Source of the DNA: Chloracidobacterium sp.
GTDB taxonomy: Bacteria; Acidobacteriota; Blastocatellia; Pyrinomonadales; Pyrinomonadaceae
NCBI GenBank assembly: GCA_015075585.1
Contig: JABTUB010000001.1
Span: 1,598,501-1,662,500 of the forward strand
Direction: 5' to 3'
Length of the DNA stretch: 64,000 nucleotides
The position numbers and the translations under genes are program-made. The notes under the pieces were generated by a model. The model was given only the letters and a program-made list of their open reading frames with translations. It did not search any database and was not told the DNA's origin. Below, piece by piece: positions 45,313 through 54,487 of this stretch (positions are counted from its first letter, which is position 1; the number at the start of each line of letters is the position of its first letter).

Positions 45313-45722
45313 ATCTCGAACAACTCCCAAATCGCTTTGACCGCGGCCGCCTGCATAGTTTCGTCGGCCACTGCAATAAATATCGTATCGTCGCCGGCGA
45401 TGGTGCCGATGATGTATGGAATGGCGGCGGCATCGATCTTAACAGTAACAGCGGATGCGAGGCCGGAAGGGCAATGGCCTACGATCAGATTGCTTCCCGC
45501 CGGTTCCAGAGATCGCAGCATCGGGTCGCCGATAGCAACAGGCGGCATTTTGTAATGCCCGTTCACCTTTGCAATACCAAGTTCCTCAATATCCCGCGAA
45601 ATGCTCGCCTGCGTTACCGCAAAACCGACCTCGATCAGTTCTGCAACTAACTCTTCCTGCGTTGAAATGTCTTTCTGCCTAATAAGCTGCTGCAAGGCCT
45701 TTTGTCTGTCGGATTTTTTCAT
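45309..45722 (-). CDS. argR: Arginine repressor ArgR
   Basis: A 137-residue transcription factor that senses arginine. The winged-helix DNA-binding half begins KKSDRQKALQQLIRQK and contains the recognition region VTQASISRDIEELGI. The C-terminal hexamerisation and arginine-binding half has IIGTIAGDDTIFIA. The ATG at 45722 gives the usual family start; a GTG nine bases upstream is possible. It is the first gene of the operon, just behind a promoter with repeated box-like elements, so it probably represses its own operon. Confidence 0.93.
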   Translation of the reverse strand: MKKSDRQKALQQLIRQKDISTQEELVAELIEVGFAVTQASISRDIEELGIAKVNGHYKMPPVAIGDPMLRSLEPAGSNLIVGHCPSGLASAVTVKIDAAAIPYIIGTIAGDDTIFIAVADETMQAAAVKAIWELFEI

Positions 45723-45771
45723 AACGAACACAGAATATCAGCGGAACACCGATGCTCAGTAAGCAAACATA

Positions 45772-45820
45772 ACTATACAAATAAATGTATGTTTATGCAA
45801 GTACGATGTATATTTATGCG
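45772..45820 (-). promoter_or_regulatory. argR: Arginine operon promoter with two ArgR-box-like elements
   Basis: On the minus strand TTGCAT (45800-45795) and TATAGT (45777-45772) are spaced by exactly 17 bases and form a promoter about 50 bases before argR. Two near-identical 14-base elements, GCATAAACATACAT (45798-45785) and GCATAAATATACAT (45819-45806), start 21 bases apart, two helical turns. One overlaps the -35 region. They are AT-rich like known ArgR boxes, but binding is inferred. Confidence 0.6.
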
Positions 45821-45828
45821 GAACTTTC

Positions 45829-47034
45829 CTAAAACAAGGCAAGTTTTATGCGGAGGAATTTTTTCGGATTTGCTCGAAAGTCCTTAACAAGCTGCGTCCC
45901 TTCACCTGTAAATGTCGCCACATTATTCGCTGTAACACTTAGATTGTTATACAACGTCTCGTCATTCAATATCTTGCCGAGCGTGCCTTTGCCGTTGTGG
46001 GCATCGCCAAGTATCGCGTCGAGCTTTGCCGCTACAGTATTAAATCTGTCAAGAGCAGAACGGGCATCGTTATAAAGGGCCTCGTCCTTCAGCAGCTTGC
46101 CCGCTGAACCTTTGCCGTCGCGCAGGTCGGCAGAAACGACCTTCAGATCGGCAGCAATATCGTTGAACTGACTTACCGCTTTGCGCAGATCGGTAACCGC
46201 CGCACGGGTCTCGTTGTAAAGCGCATCATCAGAAACGAATTTTCCGGCCGAGCCTCGGCCCGCTTTAATGTCAGCGGATATTGCCTCGAGCTGAGCAACG
46301 GTGCGGTTTAGGCTGTCGTAAAGTTCGGGGTCGTTAACAAGTTTGCCTGCGCTGCCTTCGCCGCTGTTTATCTTTTCGATCGTTGTCTTAAGGCGCGATA
46401 CGGTGTCGCGCGTTTCCGCCACGGCTCCGTCAAGATGGTCGTATAACTGCTCGTCATTGATCACACGTCCCAGCGTACCTTCGCCAGTATTCGCCTTGTT
46501 CAAGATGTCGTTAACCGGCGTTGCGAGCTTATTGATCTGTTTGAGAAGGTTGTTACCTGTTTCGGTTAGCTGATTCATCGAGATCGATTCGATGCTCGGC
46601 AGGATGGCGTTCTCATCGATGGGCGAACCTTTTGACGTGCCCGGCGAAATGTTTATTAGCTTGTCGTTCGCAAGCAGCGAGGTTGCCACCATCTGCGCGG
46701 TCGAATCCGTTCTGATAAGCTCGGTGATCGGGCGCTTCTCGAAGGTTCGCGTAACCGACATTGACGCCTCGACACGCTCTTGCTCCGTTGCATCCGAACC
46801 GAGGAACGTTACCTCATCGACCTTGCCGATGGAAACGCCGGCGAGCTGCACTTCAGCTCCGGGTCTGAGCCCGTCCGCGGTTGGAAAGCGAGCCTTCAAT
46901 CGAAGCTTCTTTGCAAATGGGTTGAAATCGCCGCTCGAATTCAGGATCAAGAAACCGAGCGCGATCAGAGCCGCCAGCACGAAAATACCGACGCGTAACT
47001 CGCTGATCGTAATGGCCTTATTGCTTCGTGGCAT
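45829..47034 (-). CDS. mlaD: MlaD-like MCE-domain lipid transport protein
   Basis: 401 residues. One N-terminal membrane helix (about 14-30) precedes a single MCE domain (about 40-120, with [21 protein letters not shown]), the lipid-binding ring unit of Mla phospholipid transporters. The C-terminal half has five repeats of about 40 residues, each opening with a GxG(S/T)xGK/R motif and a DxxLY motif, joined by helical coiled-coil-like stretches. Such tails may build a needle across the periplasm. The gene overlaps mlaF by 17 bases and is the last gene of the mlaEFD set. Confidence 0.9.
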   Translation of the reverse strand: MPRSNKAITISELRVGIFVLAALIALGFLILNSSGDFNPFAKKLRLKARFPTADGLRPGAEVQLAGVSIGKVDEVTFLGSDATEQERVEASMSVTRTFEKRPITELIRTDSTAQMVATSLLANDKLINISPGTSKGSPIDENAILPSIESISMNQLTETGNNLLKQINKLATPVNDILNKANTGEGTLGRVINDEQLYDHLDGAVAETRDTVSRLKTTIEKINSGEGSAGKLVNDPELYDSLNRTVAQLEAISADIKAGRGSAGKFVSDDALYNETRAAVTDLRKAVSQFNDIAADLKVVSADLRDGKGSAGKLLKDEALYNDARSALDRFNTVAAKLDAILGDAHNGKGTLGKILNDETLYNNLSVTANNVATFTGEGTQLVKDFRANPKKFLRIKLALF

Positions 47035-47905
47035 TCGTCCTTCGTCCGCGAATAAAGTCGTAGATATAGTCTTCGCGGCTCTCGAACAGCTGGTTCTCAG
47101 AGCCGCTGAATATGATATCTCCGTGTCTGAGCATCATAACAGAAGTATTCAGCATACAGAGCGTTTCGCCCTCTTTTTCGAAACTAACGCCGCCCTTGTC
47201 GTCAACAATAGCATATTCTGACGCGAGATACTCAAGGTTGTTCATCTCGTGCGTGACGAAAAGGGAGGATACTTCCTCAAGATCACGGAGCTTGATCGCA
47301 AGTTCGCAGATCGTGCGTGCCGTCGGCGGATCGAGTCCCGCTGTCGGTTCATCGAACAGCACAATGGTCGGACTTCCGACGAGTGCCCGCGCGATGCCGA
47401 CGCGCCGCCGCATTCCGCCCGACAGTTCGGACGGCATCTTGTCTATCGCGTCCGCGAGATCGACGAACTCTAACATTCGCCTCACTTCATCCTCGATCTC
47501 GTCCTCATCGACATTCTCCTCGGCAAGCCGGTAGGCGACGTTATCGTAAACCGAGAGCGAATCGAAAAGAGCACCCTCCTGAAAGACCATTCCGATCTTC
47601 TTCCGGATACGCATCATTTCCTGATCATCAAGCTCGGTTATGTCTTCGCCGTCAATAAAGACCTTTCCCGAGTCGGGGCGGATAAGGCCGAGCACCAAAT
47701 TGATGATGGTTGACTTCCCGGTACCGGAGCCGCCGAGTACAAGCCGCGTTTCACCGCGTCCGAGCGTAAAGCTGACCTTATTTAGGATCACGAGGTCATC
47801 AAACGCCAGTTCAACATCTTGAAACTCGATCGCCGGAACAAGCCCGAACTCTTCGCCGCGGCTTTCGACGACAGCGTTATCAGCGATTTCGTCAACTGCG
47901 ATCAT
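47018..47905 (-). CDS. mlaF: Mla-type ABC transporter ATP-binding protein
   Basis: A 295-residue ATPase that powers MCE-dependent lipid transport between the membranes. Walker A is [12 protein letters not shown] near residue 57, the signature [15 protein letters not shown] near residue 160, and Walker [16 protein letters not shown] near residue 182, followed by a switch histidine in FVTHEMNN. About 25 extra residues precede the usual start. The start overlaps the mlaE stop by one base (TGATG). Confidence 0.94.
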   Translation of the reverse strand: MIAVDEIADNAVVESRGEEFGLVPAIEFQDVELAFDDLVILNKVSFTLGRGETRLVLGGSGTGKSTIINLVLGLIRPDSGKVFIDGEDITELDDQEMMRIRKKIGMVFQEGALFDSLSVYDNVAYRLAEENVDEDEIEDEVRRMLEFVDLADAIDKMPSELSGGMRRRVGIARALVGSPTIVLFDEPTAGLDPPTARTICELAIKLRDLEEVSSLFVTHEMNNLEYLASEYAIVDDKGGVSFEKEGETLCMLNTSVMMLRHGDIIFSGSENQLFESREDYIYDFIRGRRTNATKQ

Positions 47906-48675
47906 CAGAACATCGTACTCGAAAAGAAGGTTTGCAGGATCTTTGACAAAAAGAAGTCGGCAATGATCACGCAGACAGAGGCAGCAACCACCGCATTCGT
48001 CGTCGATCGCCCGACACCAACGGTACCGCCGGTTGTATTCAGACCCTTGTAGCAGCTAACAAGCCCGATTATCAGCCCAAAGACCAAAGGCTTTATAACA
48101 CCGCCGAGAAGGTCGGTAAATGATACACCCGCACGGACCGACGAGCTATAAACCGCCATATCAAGATTGTAAAGATACTTTGCTATCAAACCGCCGCCGA
48201 TCAGTCCGGCAAGGTCCGCCGCAACGGTCAAGAGCGGCAGCATCACGATCAAGGCGGTAATGCGCGGCGTCACAAGTTTTCTTGCAGGTGATGTGCCGAG
48301 CGCCCGCATTGCATCGATCTGTTGGGATACGACCATTGAGCCTAATTCCGCCGAGATCGCACTGCCCACGCGGCCGGCGACCATCAATGCGGTCAGTACC
48401 GGCCCAAGTTCGCGAATAAGCGAAGTGGCGACACCCTGGCCGGCATTATTTTGTGCACCGTAATAAACCAACGTCGGATATGCCTGGAGAATGAGGACAC
48501 CGCCGGTAAAAAACCCTGTCAAAAGCACTATGCCTGCCGAACCGACACCGATCAGATCCATTTGCCGTATGATCTCTTGGGCGTAGCGAGGCTGTTTCCC
48601 AAGCCCTTTAATCGCACGCCACAAGAGATTGGCTGCACCTTGAAGCTCTAACAGGAACTTTTTGAACAGATTCAT
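47905..48675 (-). CDS. mlaE: Mla-type ABC transporter permease
   Basis: About 256 residues with five or six transmembrane segments and the MlaE/YrbE signatures: the helix start [17 protein letters not shown], the conserved REIGPVLTAL-like [19 protein letters not shown] near residue 95, and [20 protein letters not shown] at 48705 would add ten residues; the ATG at 48675 is preferred. It is the first gene of the mlaEFD operon. A TATACC box near 48707-48712 could be its -10. Confidence 0.93.
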   Translation of the reverse strand: MNLFKKFLLELQGAANLLWRAIKGLGKQPRYAQEIIRQMDLIGVGSAGIVLLTGFFTGGVLILQAYPTLVYYGAQNNAGQGVATSLIRELGPVLTALMVAGRVGSAISAELGSMVVSQQIDAMRALGTSPARKLVTPRITALIVMLPLLTVAADLAGLIGGGLIAKYLYNLDMAVYSSSVRAGVSFTDLLGGVIKPLVFGLIIGLVSCYKGLNTTGGTVGVGRSTTNAVVAASVCVIIADFFLSKILQTFFSSTMF

Positions 48676-48731
48676 CGCGGCAGGACTAAAGTCGTTTCGC
48701 AACAATGGTATAACGAATGAACGTCCATAGC

Positions 48732-48761
48732 AAAAAGGCCTTTCCCAAAAAGCGAAAGGCC
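48732..48761 (-). terminator. Intrinsic terminator of the sigma-factor operon
   Basis: On the minus strand an 8-bp stem GGCCTTTC/GAAAGGCC (48761-48754 with 48744-48737) has a nine-base loop and is followed by TTTTT. It lies about 25 bases after the LTXXQ protein gene. Confidence 0.88.
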
Positions 48762-48786
48762 GGGTACGGAGGGTTGCTGTCTGCCG

Positions 48787-49350
48787 TTAGTTCGTTCGCG
48801 GATGCTGCATCGGCGGAGCCTCACGGCTGTCTGTGCCGCCGGGACGGCCGGGAGCCATTCGGTTTTTGGGCATCCTTGGCCGGGCGGCGGGCCGGCGCAT
48901 TCCTTCGAATTGCTTTCTCAGATCACGAAAACGTATAAGCTGCTCAGGCGTCAATATCTTACGAATCGAAACCTCAGAGATGTTCCGGATTCGGGCGACC
49001 TCGGCCTGCGCTTCCTGCGTTTCCTTCAGCTTCTGCTGCACATCCGGTTCATTAAGGGTGTCAGCATAGATCGCTTCGTCGAGACTCTTCGTTGCTTCGC
49101 GAAGACGATGCTGCGCCGCCTGAAGCACAGGCTTCTGCTTTGCATAAAGAGCCTTGACATCCGCCCATTGCTCGGCCGTTAGTCCTAGGTGCATCAAAAA
49201 GCTGCCCCGCTCAGGGTTGCCTTTCGACATCGGCGGAGCCGGTGCTTTTTGCGGAGGAGCATCCTGAGCATTGGCGGCCGCTGCAAATGTAAAAACTATC
49301 ACCGACGCAGCGGCCGTCAACCCGATATGTTTTACAAATGAACTTATCAT
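48787..49350 (-). CDS. Spy/CpxP-like (LTXXQ) periplasmic protein
   Basis: A 187-residue exported protein. The signal peptide is about residues 1-28 (ending AANAQ). A helical hairpin follows, with LTAEQWADVKALYAKQKP near residue 57 and the LTPEQLIRFRDLRKQFEG repeat near residue 135; the two LTxxQ motifs define the family. Proteins of this family act as periplasmic chaperones or sensors in envelope stress. The basic, proline-rich tail is disordered. It is coupled by a four-base overlap to an anti-sigma factor, so it is probably a member of that stress regulon. Confidence 0.8.
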   Translation of the reverse strand: MISSFVKHIGLTAAASVIVFTFAAAANAQDAPPQKAPAPPMSKGNPERGSFLMHLGLTAEQWADVKALYAKQKPVLQAAQHRLREATKSLDEAIYADTLNEPDVQQKLKETQEAQAEVARIRNISEVSIRKILTPEQLIRFRDLRKQFEGMRRPAARPRMPKNRMAPGRPGGTDSREAPPMQHPRTN

Positions 49351-50039
49351 AAGCTTGCCTCTTCCATGTCAAAAAGGTCCCTCAAACGAAGTGACTGATC
49401 CTCTTCATCCGCCTCGAACTGCGGATCGGGAACCGTCCGGGCAGGCGAAGCCGAGCGCGTCTTCACCGCAGGAACGTGAGGGGCACTGCCGGTCGATGCA
49501 GCCGTTTGAGGCCGTATCGATCCTTGTCTGGGCCGAACAACCTTCGCCGCAACGATCTCGGCAGAATTGTCATCAGTTACAGCATTTGCCGTCTCGGTTT
49601 CTGTCGCCGCACGCTGATCCGCCACCGCCGGCGAAATTACCGCAGGAGCCGCACTGTTGCGTGCCGTTAAGGTCCGATCGCCGCTTCGTTGAACCAACAT
49701 CAGGGTCATCAGGCCCAGTACGATCAAAACTGACGCACCGACGAATGCGGGTGTTGACCAACCCCATGAGAATGCGCCTTTCAGACTTTCAATGAATCCG
49801 GGCTGCCTTTCGCCGTAGGGAATTACGATCCGCGGGGTTCGAAGCGGCTCGAATTCTTCATTTTTCCACTCAAAGACGGAATAGTGCGACAGCGAAACGG
49901 CTGCCAGCTCATCTATACACAAAGAGCAATCAGCCAGATGGCCTTCGAACTTCTCTCCGTCCGTGGTCGAAAGCTCGCCGTAGATATACGAAGTCAAATA
50001 TTCGTAAAATTCACAGTCGTTGCTCTTAATTGCTTTCAT
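49347..50039 (-). CDS. Membrane-bound zinc-finger anti-sigma factor
   Basis: 230 residues. The cytoplasmic N-terminus carries the anti-sigma zinc motif HLADCSLC (His-x3-Cys-x2-Cys) near residue 34, preceded by the usual CEFYEYLTSYIYGELS. One transmembrane helix lies at about 97-115 and is followed by a Thr/Ala-rich periplasmic part ending in an acidic segment. It should hold the neighbouring ECF sigma factor inactive until an envelope signal releases it. It sits two bases after the sigma gene. Confidence 0.88.
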   Translation of the reverse strand: MKAIKSNDCEFYEYLTSYIYGELSTTDGEKFEGHLADCSLCIDELAAVSLSHYSVFEWKNEEFEPLRTPRIVIPYGERQPGFIESLKGAFSWGWSTPAFVGASVLIVLGLMTLMLVQRSGDRTLTARNSAAPAVISPAVADQRAATETETANAVTDDNSAEIVAAKVVRPRQGSIRPQTAASTGSAPHVPAVKTRSASPARTVPDPQFEADEEDQSLRLRDLFDMEEASL

Positions 50040-50041
50040 CG

Positions 50042-50620
50042 CTAAACCACCTCGATGGGCGTTCGATCCAATTTATGCCGAAGCTGCTTCAACGCCGTGT
50101 AAAGCCTGCTTTTGACCGTACTCAACGGTAATTCAAGAGTGTCGGAGATCTCCTGGAACGTCATTTCCTCAAATTCCTTCATCACGATCACCTGCCGAAG
50201 GTCGCCGGGCAACCCAGCTACCGCATTTCTGATAAGCGACATTCGCTCCGCTCGTTCGGCTGTATTGGCCGGTGAAGCCGATGCCGATGCCACAAATACG
50301 CGATCTTCGCTTCCGTCCTCGCTGTCCAAGTGGTCTTCCGCCCGGGACTTTTGCCGCCGCTTGATCGTAAGACACTGGTTAACGGCAATTCTATGGAGCC
50401 ACGAAGAAACCTTCGCCTCGCCTCTGAATTTTTTGATATTTCGATATGCCGCCACAAAAGCCTCTTGGGTCGCGTCTGCCGCGTCGTCCTCACGGCCCAG
50501 CATTCCGAAACACAATGCAAAGATCTTCCGTTCCCAACGGCGCACGATCTCACCGAACGCGTCATCATCGTCACGTATTGCAAGCTCGACCAATTTTTCG
50601 TCAGTCAGGTCCCTGTACAT
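50042..50620 (-). CDS. ECF-type RNA polymerase sigma factor
   Basis: A 192-residue sigma factor of the RpoE-like extracytoplasmic group. Region 2 is seen as FGEIVRRWERKIFALCFGMLG with DAADATQEAFVAAYRNI, and region 4 as LPGDLRQVIVMKEFEEMTFQEI with the recognition helix LPLSTVKSRLYTALKQL. A variable acidic linker (EDHLDSEDGSED) separates them. It is encoded directly before its zinc anti-sigma partner and an LTXXQ protein, so an envelope-stress role is likely. Its cognate promoter cannot be named from one window. Confidence 0.93.
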   Translation of the reverse strand: MYRDLTDEKLVELAIRDDDDAFGEIVRRWERKIFALCFGMLGREDDAADATQEAFVAAYRNIKKFRGEAKVSSWLHRIAVNQCLTIKRRQKSRAEDHLDSEDGSEDRVFVASASASPANTAERAERMSLIRNAVAGLPGDLRQVIVMKEFEEMTFQEISDTLELPLSTVKSRLYTALKQLRHKLDRTPIEVV

Positions 50621-50718
50621 TCAGAAACGGCCCTAAAACTTTCGCGGCCGATACGAAAAACGACCGCCTTATGTAACATTAGACGGCCGAATTACAAAAA
50701 AAGTCGAATAAACCTAGA

Positions 50719-52191
50719 TCAGTACGCTTTTGCGAACACTACACGACGAGCTGAGTCTCTGCCTGAGAACACGCATTTCCCGGCGCCGTCGCCCTCATCG
50801 AGGGGAATGCAGCGAATGGTCGCCTTTGTCTCAGCCTTTATCGCCTCTTCGGTTTCAGCGGTGCCGTCCCAATGCGCCGACACGAAGCCTCCGCGCTCGA
50901 TCTGTGCCTTAAAATCGCCCCAACTGTCTATAACAAAAGTATTTTCAGCACGAAACTTCAACGCACGTGCATAGATATTCGACTGTATATCATCGAGCAG
51001 CCGCGTAATGTGGCCGACAATACCTTCAAGCGACACACTTTCCTTTGTCAATTCATCACGCCGCGCAACCTCAACGGTATTGTTTTCGAGATCGCGCATC
51101 CCGATCGCGAGCCTTACCGGTACGCCCTTAAGTTCATACTCGGCGAACTTCCAGCCCGAACGCTGATTGTCGCTGTCATCGTATTTTACCGAAACGCCTG
51201 CGGCTTTGAGATCGGCAACTATCGGATCGATCTTTGCGGTGATCGCGGCTAAATCTTCCGGTGCTTTGTAAATAGGCACGATCACGACCTGGATCGGCGC
51301 CAATTTCGGCGGCAGCACAAGCCCTTGATCATCGGAATGAGCCATTATCAAGGCTCCCATCAACCGCGTTGACACGCCCCAGCTTGTCGCCCATGCATAT
51401 TCGAGCTGATTTTCCTTGTTAACGAATCGCACGTCAAAGGATCGCGCAAAATTTTGCCCTAAGAAGTGGGACGTGCCGGCCTGCAATGCCTTTCCGTCCT
51501 GCATTAGCGCTTCGATGCAATAGGTCTCTTCCGCACCGGCAAATCGTTCGTTCGGCGTTTTCACGCCCTTCAACACGGGCATCGCCATCCAATTTTGGGC
51601 AAAGTCCGCGTAAACGCCGAGCATCTTCTCGGTCTCTTCTACTGCCTCGTCCTTCGTGGCATGAGCTGTATGTCCTTCCTGCCACAAGAATTCCGTTGTA
51701 CGAAGGAACAGACGCGTCCGCATCTCCCAGCGGACAACATTTGCCCATTGATTGATCAAGAGCGGCAGATCGCGCCACGATTGGATCCAGTTCTTGTAGG
51801 TATTCCAGATCACTGCTTCCGAGGTAGGGCGCACTATCAGTTCTTCTTCGAGTTTCGCATCCGGATCGACCATAAGGCCCTTACCGTCAGGTTTCGCCTT
51901 CAGGCGGTAATGGGTGACGACAGCACATTCTTTTGCGAAGCCCTCCGCATGTTCTTCCTCCTTTTCAAGGAACGATCGCGGTACAAAGAGCGGAAAATAC
52001 GCATTCTGATGGCCTGTTGCCTTGAACATATCATCAAGAGCGCGCTGCATCTTCTCCCATATGGCGAAGCCATACGGCTTTATCACCATGCAGCCGCGAA
52101 CGGAAGAGTTCTCCGCCAGATCGGCCCGTTTGACGATCTCGTTGTACCACTCGGAGTAATTCTCCGACCTTTTCGGAAGTCCTTTGCTCAT
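50719..52191 (-). CDS. proS: Prolyl-tRNA synthetase, short archaeal/eukaryote-like type
   Basis: A 490-residue class II aminoacyl-tRNA synthetase that charges tRNA-Pro. Motif 2 ([15 protein letters not shown]), [14 protein letters not shown] and motif 3 ([18 protein letters not shown], about residue 290) are present. The bacterial editing insertion is missing, and the C-terminal extension ends in Tyr, the hallmark of the ProS type 3 form. The ATG at 52191 ([20 protein letters not shown]) is the family start; a longer in-frame reading would translate the promoter region. It is divergent from the proline dehydrogenase gene. Confidence 0.95.
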   Translation of the reverse strand: MSKGLPKRSENYSEWYNEIVKRADLAENSSVRGCMVIKPYGFAIWEKMQRALDDMFKATGHQNAYFPLFVPRSFLEKEEEHAEGFAKECAVVTHYRLKAKPDGKGLMVDPDAKLEEELIVRPTSEAVIWNTYKNWIQSWRDLPLLINQWANVVRWEMRTRLFLRTTEFLWQEGHTAHATKDEAVEETEKMLGVYADFAQNWMAMPVLKGVKTPNERFAGAEETYCIEALMQDGKALQAGTSHFLGQNFARSFDVRFVNKENQLEYAWATSWGVSTRLMGALIMAHSDDQGLVLPPKLAPIQVVIVPIYKAPEDLAAITAKIDPIVADLKAAGVSVKYDDSDNQRSGWKFAEYELKGVPVRLAIGMRDLENNTVEVARRDELTKESVSLEGIVGHITRLLDDIQSNIYARALKFRAENTFVIDSWGDFKAQIERGGFVSAHWDGTAETEEAIKAETKATIRCIPLDEGDGAGKCVFSGRDSARRVVFAKAY

Positions 52192-52311
52192 AATGATGTA
52201 TCGCGCGGCTGTGCCGCGTCGGTAAAACTGCAATGATAAGGCAATTGGCAAAATGTAGCAATTTTGCCTCAACTCCGCACGCCGCCACTGCGTGTTCGGT
52301 TGGCGTTATGT

Positions 52312-52317
52312 TAGAAT
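52312..52317 (+). promoter_or_regulatory. -10 element of the proline dehydrogenase gene
   Basis: TAGAAT ends nine bases before the ATG at 52327, so transcription would start at or within about three bases of the start codon (leaderless). No Shine-Dalgarno is present. Confidence 0.45.
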
Positions 52318-52326
52318 TTTCGCGCT

Positions 52327-53529
52327 ATGAGCGAATTTCGGCTTGATCTTCAAGATACGGCGGTCGCCTTTGCCGACCGCACCGATGCGGAACTGAAAGA
52401 GAAACACAGATTGTTCAAACTGCTGAATTCACCGGCGCTCAATTCATTGGGTGCGTCGGCGACCAAATTGGCGTTAAAGATCGGACTGCCGGTTCAAGGG
52501 CTGATCAAATCAACGATCTATAAACAGTTCTGCGGCGGCGAAACAATAGCGGAATGCGACAATGTCATCCGCCGGCTCGGAAACGCGAAGATCGGAACCA
52601 TCCTTGACTACGCGATCGAAGGCAAATCCGCCGAGGCTGATTTTGACGCTACGAAAGACGAGATCATCCGAACGATCGAAAGGGCGAAGAACGATCCGAA
52701 TATCCCGTTCTCGGTGTTCAAGGTGAGCGGTATTGCGCCGTTCGGCACACTCGGCCGCATGAGTGCAAAGAAAAAGCTCGATGCAAAAAGCCAAGCAAAA
52801 TGCGAACGCATTAAAAGCCGCTTTTATGAGATCTGCCGTTATGCATACGATGCCGGACAGCCGATATTCGTTGATGCCGAAGAATCGTGGACCCAGGATG
52901 CCGTCGATCGGATGACGACAGAGATGATGGAGCAATTCAACCGAGAACGGCCTATCGTTTTCAATACGCTTCAAATGTACCGCACCGACAGGCTACAGTT
53001 TCTCAAGGACTCACACCAAGAAGCGGTCAATAACGGCTATTTCCTCGGCGTCAAGCTTGTGCGAGGCGCGTATATGGAAAAAGAACGCGAGAGAGCCGCA
53101 GAGCTTGGCTACGAATCGCCGATCTATCCGACCAAGCAGGATACCGATACTGCATACGATGCGGCGATCGAACATTGCCTGCGGAATATAGATGAGATCG
53201 CATTCGTTGCCGCCACACATAACGAGGCGAGTACCGAAGCACTTGCTGCCGCTATGTACCGGGAAGGCGTGCCCGTTGACCACGAGCATGTTTTTTTCTC
53301 GCAGCTTTACGGAATGGGCGACAATATTTCCTACCTTCTGGCCGACAATGGTTATCGCGTGTCGAAATATGTGCCGTACGGCCCGGTTTCAGACACGGTT
53401 CCGTATCTCATTCGCCGAGCCGAAGAGAACTCATCGGCCGCAGGGCATATGAGCCGCGAACTCGTTATGCTTCAGAAGGAGATAAAGCGCCGCTCATCAT
53501 TGCGAACTTCGAACGCGAAAGCCTCGTAA
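52327..53529 (+). CDS. Proline dehydrogenase
   Basis: A 400-residue monofunctional flavoenzyme that oxidises proline to pyrroline-5-carboxylate. It has the PRODH barrel with FVDAEESWTQD near residue 180, the FAD/substrate segments LVRGAYMEKER near residue 239, THNEAS near 298, and the arginine pair of the C-terminal YLIRRAEEN near 360. No pyrroline-5-carboxylate dehydrogenase domain or gene is adjacent, so the second step must be encoded elsewhere. It sits back to back with proS. The zinc-ribbon gene follows after nine bases. Confidence 0.93.
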   Translation: MSEFRLDLQDTAVAFADRTDAELKEKHRLFKLLNSPALNSLGASATKLALKIGLPVQGLIKSTIYKQFCGGETIAECDNVIRRLGNAKIGTILDYAIEGKSAEADFDATKDEIIRTIERAKNDPNIPFSVFKVSGIAPFGTLGRMSAKKKLDAKSQAKCERIKSRFYEICRYAYDAGQPIFVDAEESWTQDAVDRMTTEMMEQFNRERPIVFNTLQMYRTDRLQFLKDSHQEAVNNGYFLGVKLVRGAYMEKERERAAELGYESPIYPTKQDTDTAYDAAIEHCLRNIDEIAFVAATHNEASTEALAAAMYREGVPVDHEHVFFSQLYGMGDNISYLLADNGYRVSKYVPYGPVSDTVPYLIRRAEENSSAAGHMSRELVMLQKEIKRRSSLRTSNAKAS

Positions 53530-53538
53530 CCTCAGCTG

Positions 53539-54021
53539 ATGTTCTGTCCAAAATGCGGTAACGCCGACCAACAAGCCGAAACATTCTGCCGCCGTTGCGG
53601 CACCTACTTGCCCGACCTCGATAAGCCAAGAAAGAAGGCACAAACTCCGATCCAGAACGTGAATGCGAATGCCGTGCTGAGCGTTATGACCGTGGTCGTC
53701 GCCCTCGGACTGGCGACGCTGCTGTATGTGATGCTGGGCTTTCGCGAAAATACGCACCCGCTGATCTACGTAACCGCGGGCTTCCTCATCGCGATCGCCG
53801 CATGGAACGTCCAAACGTTTTGGCGAACGATGCTCCTGCGTAAACATCTAAAGAGATCGCCGCGTGCCGTTGACGAGATCACAGAAACGCGGATTCTCGG
53901 AATGCCCGCGAACAACGAACTTCCCGCTGCGAATTTCAAAGATATCGTGCCGCCAAGCGTTGTTGATGCGACCACGCGGCGTTTGGACGAATCCCGCGTG
54001 TCAAATGAATCCAAGCAATAA
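53539..54021 (+). CDS. Zinc-ribbon two-helix membrane protein
   Basis: 160 residues. The N-terminus is a short zinc ribbon, FCPKCGNADQ with FCRRCGTYLPDL (two CxxC pairs). Two transmembrane helices follow at about 48-68 and 75-92, then a charged cytoplasmic tail. Proteins with this pattern are common and mostly of unknown role. It lies nine bases after proline dehydrogenase and may share its transcript. A function cannot be stated. Confidence 0.7.
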   Translation: MFCPKCGNADQQAETFCRRCGTYLPDLDKPRKKAQTPIQNVNANAVLSVMTVVVALGLATLLYVMLGFRENTHPLIYVTAGFLIAIAAWNVQTFWRTMLLRKHLKRSPRAVDEITETRILGMPANNELPAANFKDIVPPSVVDATTRRLDESRVSNESKQ

Positions 54022-54081
54022 ACGGATCGGTATATTAGAGTCTCTATGCCGGACATTCGAGTGCCGGACGCCGAGCGCGGA

Positions 54082-54441
54082 TCATCGAAATCCCATCAAC
54101 AGCCGCACCGATCTATCATAGATCGTGCGATCGGGCGTGCTTCGCCAGCGGTCTAGCGGTTCGATCTCGGCGTCAGAAAGTCGGATATTGATGAGACGCG
54201 CGACCTCAGTGCTGCCGAATGCACGTTCTGTCAGCGCCGCGTGCGAAAGTTCGAGCGTAAGATCGCTCGGCGAATGAGCCGCCGCTTCCGCCGAATCAAC
54301 GTCCGGGAAGAAATCACGATAGCCCGCGACATGCCATACACGTTCGTCGCCACTATCCACCGCGAGAAGCCGAAGCAGACCAAAACCCGATTCAAGCTGA
54401 AACACCAAAAAGTCGCCTGCCGAAAGATCATCCTGCATCAT
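54082..54441 (-). CDS. Conserved hypothetical protein, small soluble
   Basis: A 119-residue protein of unknown function. It is acidic, with a beta-rich N-terminal half (SAGDFLVFQLESGFGLLRLLAV followed by WHVAGYRDFF) that looks like a small barrel, and a helical C-terminal half ending in WRSTPDRTIYDRSVRLLMG. There is no signal peptide and no cysteine cluster. It is transcribed away from the cytosine deaminase; only 46 bases separate the two starts, so their promoters must overlap. It may be a lineage-specific gene. Confidence 0.6.
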   Translation of the reverse strand: MMQDDLSAGDFLVFQLESGFGLLRLLAVDSGDERVWHVAGYRDFFPDVDSAEAAAHSPSDLTLELSHAALTERAFGSTEVARLINIRLSDAEIEPLDRWRSTPDRTIYDRSVRLLMGFR

Positions 54442-54471
54442 CTAACATTAACATACGCATACCATTCGAGT

Positions 54472-54477
54472 TAAAAT
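54472..54477 (+). promoter_or_regulatory. -10 element of the cytosine deaminase gene
   Basis: TAAAAT ends ten bases before the ATG at 54488, which again predicts a message with about three leader bases. It lies in the 46-base gap shared with the divergent small gene, whose own TATGTT box is eight bases from its ATG. Confidence 0.4.
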
Positions 54478-54487
54478 GCTAACCAAT

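Noticed and set aside
50621..50718. Terminator for proS
   Set aside because: There is a T-run (on the minus strand) but no stable stem directly before it, so no terminator is called.
54047..54069. Repeated TGCCGGAC (54047 and 54062) between convergent genes
   Set aside because: Only two short copies, not arranged as a terminator or array; likely chance.
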